Part shown: one piece after another, positions 1 to 8,850 of the stretch
How positions within the stretch are numbered: position 1 is the stretch's first letter
How the letters are laid out: every line of letters begins with the position of its first letter
From: Cyclobacteriaceae bacterium
Lineage (GTDB): Bacteria > Bacteroidota > Bacteroidia > Cytophagales > Cyclobacteriaceae
Direction of reading: 5' to 3'
NCBI GenBank assembly: GCA_026129485.1
Contig: JAHCHY010000006.1
Location: 62,001-126,000 of the forward strand
DNA length: 64,000 nt
Translations under genes and position numbers: made by a program
The notes under the pieces: generated by a model
Told to the model about the DNA's origin: nothing
The model's input: only the letters and a program-made list of their open reading frames with translations
Database searches by the model: none

Positions 1-2
1 TG

Positions 3-950
3 CTGGAACAAGGGAATATTGCTTTCAAGACCTTTAAGGACCAGGTAATATTTGAAAAAGAGGAAGTGCTGAAAGATAATGGAAAGCCTTACACGGTGTT
101 TACCCCGTATAGCCGCAAGTGGAAAGCGCTGCTCAATCCATTTTACATGAAGTCATACCCAACGGAAAAATATTTCAGCTCATTCAAAAAAATAAAGCCG
201 GCTGCATTACCTGCACTGCACGATATCGGATTCAGGCCCTCGGGTATTTCATTTCCGGGGCGTGTGATCAAACAAACTGTTATAGACCGGTATGATAAGC
301 AACGTAACTTTCCCGCTGTTGAAGGCACGACAAAGCTGGGCGTTCACCTTCGGTTTGGCACCGTAAGCATTCGCAGGCTTGTACAGGTGGCCCTGAAAAA
401 AAACGAAGTCTGGCTAAACGAATTGATCTGGCGCGATTTCTACCAGATGATTTTGTGGCACTTTCCTCACGTAGAAACAAAAGCTTTTAAGCCCGCTTAC
501 GATAATATTGAGTGGCGCAACCATGCAGATGAGTTTAACGCGTGGTGCAACGGCTGCACCGGTTACCCGGTTGTAGATGCCGGTATGCGCGAGCTAAATA
601 CTACCGGTTTTATGCACAACCGGGTACGTATGATTGTGGCCAGCTTTCTCACCAAGCATTTACTGATTGACTGGCGCTGGGGCGAGGCTTACTTTGCCCA
701 AAAGCTGCTCGACTTCGATCTGGCTGCCAACAACGGTGGCTGGCAATGGGCTGCAGGTTCGGGTTGCGATGCAGCGCCTTATTTTCGGGTTTTCAATCCC
801 GAGCTTCAAACCGAAAAATTCGACCCTGAACGAAACTATATCAAACGCTGGGTACCGGAAGCCGGAACCCATGCGTATCCAAAGCCAATTGTTGAACACA
901 GGTTTGCCCGTAACAGGGCCCTGAAAGCTTATAAAGCAGCTTTAGGCTAA
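3..950 (+). CDS. phr: Deoxyribodipyrimidine photolyase, C-terminal part (5' end outside window)
   Basis: FAD-dependent, light-driven repair of pyrimidine dimers. The reading frame is already open at base 3, so the gene begins before the window; the GTG at 66 is internal. About 315 residues of the FAD-binding half are visible. Seen: a YTVFTPYSRKW segment, WRDFYQM, the strongly conserved DAGMRELN block, HNRVRM, and NGGWQWA followed by DAAPYFRVFNP, all hallmarks of class I CPD photolyases and including tryptophans of the electron-transfer chain. A cryptochrome-type role cannot be excluded, but the sequence resembles bacterial repair enzymes most. It precedes carotenoid genes on the same strand, which fits a light-protection neighbourhood. 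Confidence 0.93.
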   Translation: MEQGNIAFKTFKDQVIFEKEEVLKDNGKPYTVFTPYSRKWKALLNPFYMKSYPTEKYFSSFKKIKPAALPALHDIGFRPSGISFPGRVIKQTVIDRYDKQRNFPAVEGTTKLGVHLRFGTVSIRRLVQVALKKNEVWLNELIWRDFYQMILWHFPHVETKAFKPAYDNIEWRNHADEFNAWCNGCTGYPVVDAGMRELNTTGFMHNRVRMIVASFLTKHLLIDWRWGEAYFAQKLLDFDLAANNGGWQWAAGSGCDAAPYFRVFNPELQTEKFDPERNYIKRWVPEAGTHAYPKPIVEHRFARNRALKAYKAALG

Positions 951-1093
951 CAAAACTCTTTACCCGGTTGCGTGTTATACCTATATGAAATAAGCAAAAA
1001 TTAACACATGAAGTGTATTCGATATCTCAAAAGCAGTTTTTGCTGATCCCGTTGACACAAGTGTGGGAGTTTTTCCAACATGCTCATGTCATT

Positions 1094-1124
1094 TTTGCTG
1101 GCCGCAAGGTTAGTCGTATTTTTG
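1094..1124 (+). promoter_or_regulatory. Bacteroidota-type promoter for crtZ
   Basis: TTTG at 1094-1097 and TATTTTTG at 1117-1124, separated by 19 nt, match both boxes of the Bacteroidota housekeeping sigma consensus (TTTG / TAnnTTTG). The start would fall near 1130, giving a leader of about 40 nt to the crtZ ATG at 1171. The rest of the 951-1170 gap shows nothing else clear. Confidence 0.6.
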
Positions 1125-1170
1125 ATTACCGGTATAAAACGCTGGAAAGCATACTTTAAAAAGTAAAGTC

Positions 1171-1665
1171 ATGGATTGGAAATTAATTCTGCTTTGTTCT
1201 TTCATAACGATCGGGACTTTTCTGTTCTGGGAATTTATTGCCTGGTTCACGCACAAATACATTATGCATGGTTTTTTGTGGGTGTGGCACAAATCGCACC
1301 ACACGGTACACGATCATACGCTGGAAAAAAATGACTGGTTTGCCGTGGTGTTCAGCCTTCCATCAATCGGAATCTTCTACTACTTCAGCTTAGTAAAGTA
1401 CAATCCATATATGCTTGCGGTAGGTCTTGGTATTTTCTGTTACGGATTGTTTTACCTGATCTTCCATGACATTATTGTGCATCAGCGCATCAAATGGCGA
1501 CCGGACAAACGAAGCAGGTATTTGCAGCGTATGATTCATGCGCATTATATTCATCACGCCAAACACACCAAAGAAGATTGCGAAGCATTTGGCTTTTTGT
1601 ATGCCCCTAAAAAATATGAGCCCGGTAAGTTTGTATTTAAGAACAAGCGGCAGGAAACACAGTAG
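1171..1665 (+). CDS. crtZ: Beta-carotene hydroxylase
   Basis: Membrane di-iron hydroxylase that adds 3-hydroxyl groups to beta-ionone rings (beta-carotene to zeaxanthin). 164 residues, the usual CrtZ length. The histidine clusters of the fatty-acid hydroxylase/CrtZ family are all present: HX4H at residues 28-33, HX2HH at 40-44, HX4H at 99-104 and HX2HH at 125-129, set among hydrophobic helices. An exact Bacteroidota promoter lies about 40 nt upstream. The lycopene cyclase gene follows 47 bp later on the same strand, so ring formation and hydroxylation are encoded together. Confidence is high because motif spacing and neighbour agree. Confidence 0.93.
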   Translation: MDWKLILLCSFITIGTFLFWEFIAWFTHKYIMHGFLWVWHKSHHTVHDHTLEKNDWFAVVFSLPSIGIFYYFSLVKYNPYMLAVGLGIFCYGLFYLIFHDIIVHQRIKWRPDKRSRYLQRMIHAHYIHHAKHTKEDCEAFGFLYAPKKYEPGKFVFKNKRQETQ

Positions 1666-1712
1666 AGGCCGGGGGTTAGAAGTTGGAAGTCAGACTAATT
1701 AAATAATCCAGG

Positions 1713-2423
1713 TTGAAAGAAAACTATCTCTATCTCGCAGTTGATTTTTTCTCCATCATCTTCCCGTTTCTGTTTAGCTTTTATTCCAAAGCAAACTTTT
1801 CAAAGAAATGGCGTTACCTGTGGGTGGCCATTTTAATTCCGGCTATCCTTTTTATCGGGTGGGATGAATGGTTCACCCGAATGGGCATCTGGGGCTTTAC
1901 CCCGCGTTACCTTACAGGGATTTACGTATCCTCACTGCCGGTGGAGGAGATCCTGTTCTTCATCTGCATACCGTATGCCTGCGTGTTTACTTACGAAGCC
2001 GTAAACTATTTGATTACATGGCGGCTCTCAGGAAAATACACTAACCTGATTACTGACCTGCTGACCGCAGCCATGCTGCTGTTGGGAAGTATTCATTATA
2101 CCAAATGGTACACTGCTGTTACATTTATTCTTTTAGCCTTATTTCTTGCATTACACCGGTGGGTCTGGAAATCCGGTTACCTGGGAAAGTTCTATGTCGC
2201 CTTTATTTTCATTCTTATTCCCTTCTTTATTGTAAATGGTATTCTTACCGGAACCGGAATTGAGGAGCAGGTAGTATGGTATAACGATGCCGAAAACCTG
2301 GGCATTCGCATGGGTACCATTCCTGTAGAAGACACGTTTTACGGAATGCTCTTATTGCTGATGAACGTATCCGTCTTTGAATACCTGCAAAAGAAAAAGG
2401 GGCACACAGCCCCTTCACCTTAA
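1713..2423 (+). CDS. crtY: Lycopene beta-cyclase, fused CrtYcd type
   Basis: Integral membrane cyclase that converts lycopene to beta-carotene. 236 residues with about seven hydrophobic segments. It holds two copies of the lycopene cyclase domain: PVEEILFF at residues 76-83 and the second signature PVEDTFYG at 204-211. This is the fused form of the heterodimeric CrtYc/CrtYd enzyme of Gram-positives and archaea, common in Bacteroidota. The start is TTG at 1713; no ATG lies near in frame. It probably shares a transcript with crtZ. It ends only 17 bp from the convergent gene, with no clear terminator between. Confidence 0.93.
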   Translation: MKENYLYLAVDFFSIIFPFLFSFYSKANFSKKWRYLWVAILIPAILFIGWDEWFTRMGIWGFTPRYLTGIYVSSLPVEEILFFICIPYACVFTYEAVNYLITWRLSGKYTNLITDLLTAAMLLLGSIHYTKWYTAVTFILLALFLALHRWVWKSGYLGKFYVAFIFILIPFFIVNGILTGTGIEEQVVWYNDAENLGIRMGTIPVEDTFYGMLLLLMNVSVFEYLQKKKGHTAPSP

Positions 2424-2440
2424 TCGGAAACAAAAATATT

Positions 2441-2686
2441 TCAGGCCTCCACCGGCTCAGGTTCTCTTACCTTTTTCACTTTCTTCACCTTAGCTGTCTT
2501 CAGCTTCTTCAAATCCTTTTTCATTTGCGCAGCTACGAGTGATGCCAATTGCTTGGATGATTTTTTGATCAGCCTTTCAGTCTTCTTTTTGGACTTACTT
2601 ACACCCAATGTTTGTACCGTTTGATGCAGCGAATCGGCCAGCAGCATCTTGATTTCCTTCTTTCCTTTAAGCACTAATTTTTCCAT
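2441..2686 (-). CDS. Small lysine-rich protein, unknown function
   Basis: 81 residues, very basic. The N-terminal two thirds look alpha-helical; the C-terminal tail is a lysine/alanine/valine tract (KKLKTAKVKKVKKV) that ends in an acidic REPEPVEA. Such a tail could bind nucleic acid, similar to small histone-like proteins, but no named domain is recognised. It stands alone between crtY and the ABC export genes, with its own start ATG at 2686. Real coding is supported by frame-consistent composition and the convergent setting; function is unassigned. Confidence 0.7.
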   Translation of the reverse strand: MEKLVLKGKKEIKMLLADSLHQTVQTLGVSKSKKKTERLIKKSSKQLASLVAAQMKKDLKKLKTAKVKKVKKVREPEPVEA

Positions 2687-2764
2687 AACACTGTATTTAG
2701 ATACCCAAATTATCAGGTTAAGCCAGCATTACCAAACAGTTGAAAAAACTTAACATTGGAACAC

Positions 2765-2800
2765 AAAAAAGCCCGAAACAATGCGTTTCGGGCCTTTTTT
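2765..2800 (-). terminator. Intrinsic terminator, usable in both directions
   Basis: A perfect 9-bp stem, GCCCGAAAC (2771-2779) with GTTTCGGGC (2785-2793), has a 5-nt loop. Runs of A on the left and T on the right give a U-tract on either strand. It lies 11 bp after the stop of the minus-strand ABC permease. Confidence 0.88.
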
Positions 2801-2811
2801 ACCGTGCACAA

Positions 2812-5217
2812 TTACTCGTAGCGTAATGAGTTTACCGGGTTAGACCGTGCCGCTTTAATAAAATGGAAGCTCACCGTAAGGGCGGCAACCCCGGCCGCCA
2901 GCAGGCCGCCCAACAGGAACAAGGCAGGGCTTAGCTCAACCCGGTAGGCGAAAGATGCCAGCCATTGATCCATCAGGTACCAGGTTGCAGCCGATGCCAA
3001 TACAAAAGCAATTCCCACCAGCCACATAAACTCTTTGGATAACAACGCGCTTACCGATGATACCGAAGCGCCCATCACTTTTCGTATCCCGATTTCTTTG
3101 GTGCGCTGCTCGGCCGTGAAAGAAGCCAGCCCCATTAATCCGAGGCACGCTACAAAAATAGCAATGCCGGTAAGCACAGTGAACAACTGACCTAACCGTT
3201 GCTCTTCCTTAAAAAGGCTGTCAAAATTCTGGTCGAGGAAAGTATATTCAAAAGGCTCATCGGTTGCGTTTGTTTTCCAGGTGCGTTCAAGAACAGCTAC
3301 CGCTTCGTTCGCTTTGCCTTCATAGCGAACCATCATATTGTTGGCCGTGTTGGTAAGCCGGATAACCAATGGCCGTACATTCGTTTTAAACGATTCAAAA
3401 TTAAAATCCTTCACAACACCCACCACATTCATGGTTACAGGTGCCGGGCCATTGTAGTTAATCAATTTTTCGGTGAGGGGATTTTCCCAGCCCAGCTCGC
3501 GTACAGCCGCTTCGTTAATTACACAAGCTGTAGAATCGGAAGGAAAGTCTTTTGAGAAAAATCTGCCTTGTGCCAGTTCCAGCTTCAGAACACCCAGGTG
3601 ATCATAATCCGCCACGTAAGTAGCCATAATGCGTTCCTGTGCAGAACCTTCCGCACGAAACACGGTGGTATTGTTTACGCCCGGAAATACATTGTTGGTA
3701 AAGCTCGTTTTTACAATGCCGGCCTGGTTGTTAACGCTTTCGCGGAAAGCAGCGCGGTTACTGCCCAGCCTGCTGGTGTTACGAATTACAATTACGCCTT
3801 TCTTATCCAAGCCTATGTTACGCTCCTGTAAAAAATTAAGCTGGTTATATACCACCAGTGTGCTGATGATCAGCGTAATGGAAATAGCGAACTGCACTAC
3901 CACCAATGTGCTGCGAATGCCTTTGCTCTTCATGCCCGATCTTACTTTGCCTTTCAGTACTTCAACCGGGTTGAATGAAGTAAGATAAAAAGCAGGATAG
4001 CTGCCGGCCAGCAATGCCACTATTGCAAAAACGATAAGCATGCTTACCCACACCGGGATTTCCAGCATCATGCCGAAACTTAGTTCCTTACCGGCAAGCA
4101 GGTTAAAGGAAGGCAGCAAAAGATACACGGCCAGTATAGCGATCACCATGGAAGCGAATACATACACAAACGATTCAGACATGAACTGGGCAATTAGCCT
4201 GGATCGTACCGAGCCAAGTGTTTTGCGCAAGCCTACTTCTTTTGCACGGTTGGCCGACCGGGCTGTAGAAAGGTTCATGAAGTTGATGCAGGCAATCAAT
4301 AAAATGAACAGCCCGACCGCCCCGATAATATACACATACTTAATATCGCTTGCCGGGGAAAGTCCATCCATCAGTTGCGTCTGGTAGAGATGCTTGCTGT
4401 GCATGGGGTAAGAGAAGTACGAATAAACTCCGCCCTGCTTTTCAAATTGCTTAAAGTCCACGCCCAAACCCTGCTCCAGCTCAGGACCAACGTGCTCGAT
4501 CGTAAGCTCGCGCAAACGGGCATCAATACCGGCTACATCAGTGTTAGGGTTTTTACGATAGAAAGAGTATAAACCGTTGTTTGTCCATCCATCACTTTTC
4601 ATATTGCTGTCAGAAGCTGCTGAAAGAATGAAATCGTATTGTATTTGTGAATTAACCGGTGCCGGCTCAGCAACGCCTGTTACTTTAAAAGCTTCATTAT
4701 CATTTCCAACCGTAATGATCTTGCCAAGGGCTGGTTCATTTCCAAAATATTTCTCAGCCATTTGCGTGGTGATCACCATCGTGGCCGGATCTTTCAGCGC
4801 TGTTTTTACATCGCCCTCAATGAGCTTGAAGCTGAAGAACTCGAAAAAATTAGAATCGGCCAGCAATACTTTGGATTCGGTAAAGGCTTTCTCGTCATGC
4901 TTCATTACTATGTTCTTCCAGTTCCGTATCCGGATACCCTGCTCCACACCCGGTATATGATTAACCATAGCCTGTGCGAGGGGCGGGCATGACGATGCCG
5001 TATAAAGCTCCTGCCCTCCTATTTTTCCATGAAGCCCCACGCTATAAATATTTTCATAGTCTTTATGGAACCGGTCGTACGACAGTTCATCAAAAATGTA
5101 AAGCCCGATAAGAAAGCAGGCCGTAAGCCCGAAAGCCAGGCCCGCAATGTTTAGCCCGGAATAAAACTTGTGCTTAAGAATGTTTCGGATGGCAACTTTA
5201 ACGTAGTTTTTGAACAT
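2812..5217 (-). CDS. ABC transporter permease, MacB/FtsX type (first copy)
   Basis: 801 residues. Tandem FtsX/MacB organisation: a TM segment near residues 21-41, a large periplasmic domain to about 280, three TM segments at about 290-410, then a second unit with a TM after GIRSTLVVVQFAISI, a second periplasmic domain, and three C-terminal TM segments. The FtsX signature EIGIRKVMGAS and the tail NPVNSLRYE are visible. Proteins of this class couple ATP use to mechanical work across the inner membrane and export peptides, drugs or lipoproteins. It follows a second permease of similar size, an ATPase and an HlyD-like adaptor, probably its partners. The substrate is unknown. Confidence 0.88.
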   Translation of the reverse strand: MFKNYVKVAIRNILKHKFYSGLNIAGLAFGLTACFLIGLYIFDELSYDRFHKDYENIYSVGLHGKIGGQELYTASSCPPLAQAMVNHIPGVEQGIRIRNWKNIVMKHDEKAFTESKVLLADSNFFEFFSFKLIEGDVKTALKDPATMVITTQMAEKYFGNEPALGKIITVGNDNEAFKVTGVAEPAPVNSQIQYDFILSAASDSNMKSDGWTNNGLYSFYRKNPNTDVAGIDARLRELTIEHVGPELEQGLGVDFKQFEKQGGVYSYFSYPMHSKHLYQTQLMDGLSPASDIKYVYIIGAVGLFILLIACINFMNLSTARSANRAKEVGLRKTLGSVRSRLIAQFMSESFVYVFASMVIAILAVYLLLPSFNLLAGKELSFGMMLEIPVWVSMLIVFAIVALLAGSYPAFYLTSFNPVEVLKGKVRSGMKSKGIRSTLVVVQFAISITLIISTLVVYNQLNFLQERNIGLDKKGVIVIRNTSRLGSNRAAFRESVNNQAGIVKTSFTNNVFPGVNNTTVFRAEGSAQERIMATYVADYDHLGVLKLELAQGRFFSKDFPSDSTACVINEAAVRELGWENPLTEKLINYNGPAPVTMNVVGVVKDFNFESFKTNVRPLVIRLTNTANNMMVRYEGKANEAVAVLERTWKTNATDEPFEYTFLDQNFDSLFKEEQRLGQLFTVLTGIAIFVACLGLMGLASFTAEQRTKEIGIRKVMGASVSSVSALLSKEFMWLVGIAFVLASAATWYLMDQWLASFAYRVELSPALFLLGGLLAAGVAALTVSFHFIKAARSNPVNSLRYE

Positions 5218-5359
5218 AGTGATACAGGTTTAATAACAAGCAGATGCAGAATTGTCGGTAAGGGTTGCATGACCCCCAGGCAGCGTTAAGCTTAACAGAG
5301 CGAATAGGCAGGTGGCTTTTAGACGAAACCACCTGCAAAAATGTTACAACATCCCGGAA

Positions 5360-7762
5360 TTATTCATCCCGTAAAGTTTTGGTCGGGTTGAGCATTGCGG
5401 TTGAAATGGTTTTGTAGCCCACCGAAGCGAGGGCTATAACCAGCAATGTAAGGGCCGATAATGCGAGGCTAAGGGCGCCCACTTTCAGGTAGTATTTCCA
5501 GATGGAGCTCATCAGGCCATCGGCCATGAGATAACCACCGACTCCGCCTAAAACAATGGCAATGCACAGGTTGATCATAAACTCAAAGTTGATCACCCCG
5601 GCAATATTCCATACCGATGCGCCCAGCACCTTTCTCACCCCAATCTCCTTCATCTTCTTCACAATATTCAACGACACGAGCGAATACATGCCGATACCCG
5701 TCATCAGCGTGGCAAAAATGGCTAAGAATCCAAACATGATTACCACGTTTTTATTAATGTCGTTAGTTTCCTGGAGCTCTTCATCCATAAGCTCACCGTT
5801 GTAAACCGTATTGGGAAAAACTTCTTTCCATTTCTTCTCCATAAACTCGTTAACGCTTTTCATTTTAGCAGGATCGGCCTTAACCACCACCTGGGAATAC
5901 TGTGCCGGGCTTGTGTATCTGATCATCATAGGCTCAATGGGCCGCCACAGGGCGCGTGCATAAACGTTTTTCACCACGCCTATTACATACAGTTGAACGG
6001 TGTCCATCCACACCAGACGCTTGCCTACAGGATTATCCGTCCAGCCAAATTGCCGAACCAGCTCTTCCGTTACCAATACGGATTCTTTACGATCGGTTTC
6101 CGAATCCTTCTGGAAATTACGTCCAGCTATAAGCTTCATGTCTAATACATCAAAGTAATTATCCCCGATGTCAAAAATATCAACCTCCCGCTCAAGCGAT
6201 TCAAATTTTACGGGGTCGTTATACCAGGAGTTAGCGAGGTGATGGTGGGTGCCTGCAATCAGATCAATATCGGTATTGGATGCCAATGCATCGCGGTACG
6301 TATTAAATGCTCCTTCATTATTTACCCAAACCGAAATAACGCCTTGTGTGGCAAATCCCAAATCATAATCCCGCTGGTATTCACCGTTGCGGTAAAAGGC
6401 TACACCCATAATGATCGAGAGCAGCGATATTGCAAACTGGCAGCACAGCAGAATGCGTGTAAACCAGTTGGTGCCGCCAAAGCGGGCTTTGCCTTTTAAA
6501 ATGCTTACGGGCTCAAATGAGGTTACATACAATGACGGGTATCCGCCTGCGATCAGGGCGGTTAGCATCAGCAAGCCAAACAGGAAAAGAATAAACCCGA
6601 TATTATCGGCATAGGTAAGCTTCAGCTCAAGCCACGGCCACAGCGAATCATACGCGGGCACGAGCCACTCGGCAATCAGCAACCCTGCGGCAAGGCCGAA
6701 CACACACAGCAATAAATTTTCTCCAAGAAACTGGAAGACTAACTGCCTGCGCAAGCCGCCCATTACTTTACGGATCCCGATCTCTTTTAGCCTGCGGCTG
6801 GCAATTGAGATAGATGTATTGGTAAAGTTGAAGCATGCCAGCAGCATCAGTAACCCGGCCATTACAGCAGGCAGTGTTATAGCCTGGTCGGGAATGCCAC
6901 TGCGTAACCATTCGTTGTTCACCCGCGGCTCAGCGCGGTTGCGCTTCATCATGCCATTAAAGTTCTCCAGATAATAGCGGGTGATTTTAAAATCTTCGCG
7001 CGCCAGGTTTTGCGGCTCTACGTATTGCTGCAGTTGCTGCGTTACCGAAGCCACATCGGCAGCATCGGGAATTTCGAGGAAGAGGGTATTCCAGCGCTTC
7101 CAGTTGGTTTCGCTGTTGTCAGGGTCGAGGTTAACTTCCCAGAAGTTATCAAACAAGGTAGCGATATCGAACCGGAAGCTTGAGTTTTGCGGTAATTGCT
7201 GAAACACCGCCCCGATCTCAAACTCTTTTGGCCTGCGCACACCATCCTTACCCAATATGATCTGGGTAATGGTTCGCCCTACTACATCTTCTTCGTTAAA
7301 ATATTTGAGCGCTACCTCATCGCTGATAAAAACCTTGCTCTTATCATAAAAGTTAGCGAATGTGCCATACTTGAGCTTATAAGTAAACAAATCAAAGAAG
7401 GCGGAATCCACAAAAATCATCCGGGTGCCAAACACTTCCTCGCCTATGCGAATATCGCTGTAGGCCGATTGATAGCGAACTCGCTTTGTGATTTCGGGTA
7501 TATTCTGCCTGGCAAAATTGCCGAGGGGGTTGGGCGCCATACCATATTTCTGCGTGTTGCCCTGAAACTCACGGAAAAACTGTACGCGGTAAATTTTATC
7601 AGCATTTAAATGCCCGGAGTCCCACCTTGCAGCAAAATCCCAGTTTACATAGGCCACCACGCAGCACGCTATGGCGATGCCCATGCCGAATACGTTAATT
7701 AATATGAAGAGCTTGTTCTTGGCGAGATTGCGCAGGGTGATGAGCAGGTAATTCTTAATCAT
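5360..7762 (-). CDS. ABC transporter permease, MacB/FtsX type (second copy)
   Basis: 800 residues with the same two-unit FtsX layout as the neighbouring permease: N-terminal TM, periplasmic domain, three TMs (about 300-420), a second periplasmic domain, three TMs. Signatures RRLKEIGIRKVMGG and KMKEIGVRKVLGAS precede the two TM groups, and the tail is NPTKTLRDE. The two permeases are clearly paralogous but diverged, so they may form a heterodimer or carry different substrates. The gap to the downstream permease (5218-5359) has no terminator, so the two are probably co-transcribed. A terminator separates this gene from the upstream ATPase, so read-through or a separate promoter is needed. Confidence 0.87.
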   Translation of the reverse strand: MIKNYLLITLRNLAKNKLFILINVFGMGIAIACCVVAYVNWDFAARWDSGHLNADKIYRVQFFREFQGNTQKYGMAPNPLGNFARQNIPEITKRVRYQSAYSDIRIGEEVFGTRMIFVDSAFFDLFTYKLKYGTFANFYDKSKVFISDEVALKYFNEEDVVGRTITQIILGKDGVRRPKEFEIGAVFQQLPQNSSFRFDIATLFDNFWEVNLDPDNSETNWKRWNTLFLEIPDAADVASVTQQLQQYVEPQNLAREDFKITRYYLENFNGMMKRNRAEPRVNNEWLRSGIPDQAITLPAVMAGLLMLLACFNFTNTSISIASRRLKEIGIRKVMGGLRRQLVFQFLGENLLLCVFGLAAGLLIAEWLVPAYDSLWPWLELKLTYADNIGFILFLFGLLMLTALIAGGYPSLYVTSFEPVSILKGKARFGGTNWFTRILLCCQFAISLLSIIMGVAFYRNGEYQRDYDLGFATQGVISVWVNNEGAFNTYRDALASNTDIDLIAGTHHHLANSWYNDPVKFESLEREVDIFDIGDNYFDVLDMKLIAGRNFQKDSETDRKESVLVTEELVRQFGWTDNPVGKRLVWMDTVQLYVIGVVKNVYARALWRPIEPMMIRYTSPAQYSQVVVKADPAKMKSVNEFMEKKWKEVFPNTVYNGELMDEELQETNDINKNVVIMFGFLAIFATLMTGIGMYSLVSLNIVKKMKEIGVRKVLGASVWNIAGVINFEFMINLCIAIVLGGVGGYLMADGLMSSIWKYYLKVGALSLALSALTLLVIALASVGYKTISTAMLNPTKTLRDE

Positions 7763-7923
7763 GCGAGGTGGTTTTTAAATGTGGTAAAGACATGTTAGCT
7801 GGTTTCAGGGTTGCATCCCGGTGCTCAATAAAAAATATGCCACTGCATCAAAGCTCGTATTCTGATAAGATTACGAAGCCTGGCGCCTCTGCCCTGTTCA
7901 AAAATGCACAGCACACTGTACGA

Positions 7924-7956
7924 AAAGAAAAAGCCCGTTCCGCGGGGAACAGGCTT
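7924..7956 (-). terminator. Intrinsic terminator after the ABC ATPase
   Basis: An 11-bp stem with one mismatch, AAGCCCGTTCC (7931-7941) against GGAACAGGCTT (7946-7956), has a 4-nt loop; on the minus strand it is followed by a T-rich tract. It lies about 70 bp after the ATPase stop and before the permease at 7762, splitting the export locus into two transcription blocks unless read through. Confidence 0.75.
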
Positions 7957-8027
7957 CATTCTTAACCTAAACCTAAACTATGAAGAACGAATCAAGGAAG
8001 CGTGTTCCCTGAAATCTTAAATCAACT

Positions 8028-8723
8028 TTAAATATGAAACTGCTCTTTGATGTTTTCGGTTACCACCTTACCATCAAACAGGTTTACAATACGGTGCGCA
8101 TAGTTGGCATCATAAGGCGAGTGGGTTACCATAATTACGGTAGTGCCCTCTTCGTTCAGTTGCGACAGCAGCTTCATTACTTCTTCGCCATTGGCCGAAT
8201 CGAGGTTACCGGTAGGTTCATCGGCCAGGATCACCTTAGGCTTGGCTACGATAGCACGGGAGATAGCCACACGCTGCTGCTGACCACCCGAAAGCTGCTG
8301 CGGAAAGTGATTTCTGCGATGCATGATGTTCATGCGCTCCAGCACCTCTTCCACTCTTTTCTTACGCTCGTCCGAAGGCACCCGCAGGTACAGCAAGGGC
8401 AATTCCACATTTTCAAATACAGTCAGCTCATCAATCAGGTTAAAGCTCTGGAACACAAAACCGATTGAGCCTTTGCGCAACTGCGCACGCTGGCGTTCAG
8501 AGTATTTGGCTACCTCGTGATCGCCAAAGTGATATTCGCCACCGGTAGGGTTATCCAGCAACCCGAGGATGTTCAGCAAGGTGGATTTGCCACAGCCGGA
8601 AGGGCCCATGATGGCCACAAACTCCCCGTCTTTAATTTCGAGGCTGATGTTATTGAGGGCGGTAGTTTCTACTTCCTCCGTAGTATAGACTTTCTCTAAG
8701 CTTTTTAATTTAATCATGACCAT
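8028..8723 (-). CDS. ABC transporter ATP-binding protein, MacB/LolD type
   Basis: 231-residue nucleotide-binding subunit. Walker A GPSGCGKST, Q-loop in FVFQSFNLI, signature LSGGQQQRVAIS, Walker B VILADEPTGNLD and the H-loop in MVTHSP are all present, so it should be an active ATPase. Lengths and motifs match the LolD/MacB/FtsE group that energises FtsX-type permeases. The start is either the ATG at 8723 or the one two codons later (8717, giving MIKLKSLEK), which fits family N-termini better. It sits downstream of the membrane-fusion gene and upstream of two MacB-type permeases, completing an export machine. Confidence 0.92.
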   Translation of the reverse strand: MVMIKLKSLEKVYTTEEVETTALNNISLEIKDGEFVAIMGPSGCGKSTLLNILGLLDNPTGGEYHFGDHEVAKYSERQRAQLRKGSIGFVFQSFNLIDELTVFENVELPLLYLRVPSDERKKRVEEVLERMNIMHRRNHFPQQLSGGQQQRVAISRAIVAKPKVILADEPTGNLDSANGEEVMKLLSQLNEEGTTVIMVTHSPYDANYAHRIVNLFDGKVVTENIKEQFHI

Positions 8724-8850
8724 TCGGGTTAAGTGTTAGATGTTCTTGTGTATGGGTTTAGTTTTATAGACTACTTGATATTTTTAAAAAAGTTACTGTT
8801 CTCCAAATTATTTCCTTGTATTAGACGCCTGTTTTTCCAAATAGTTGCAT

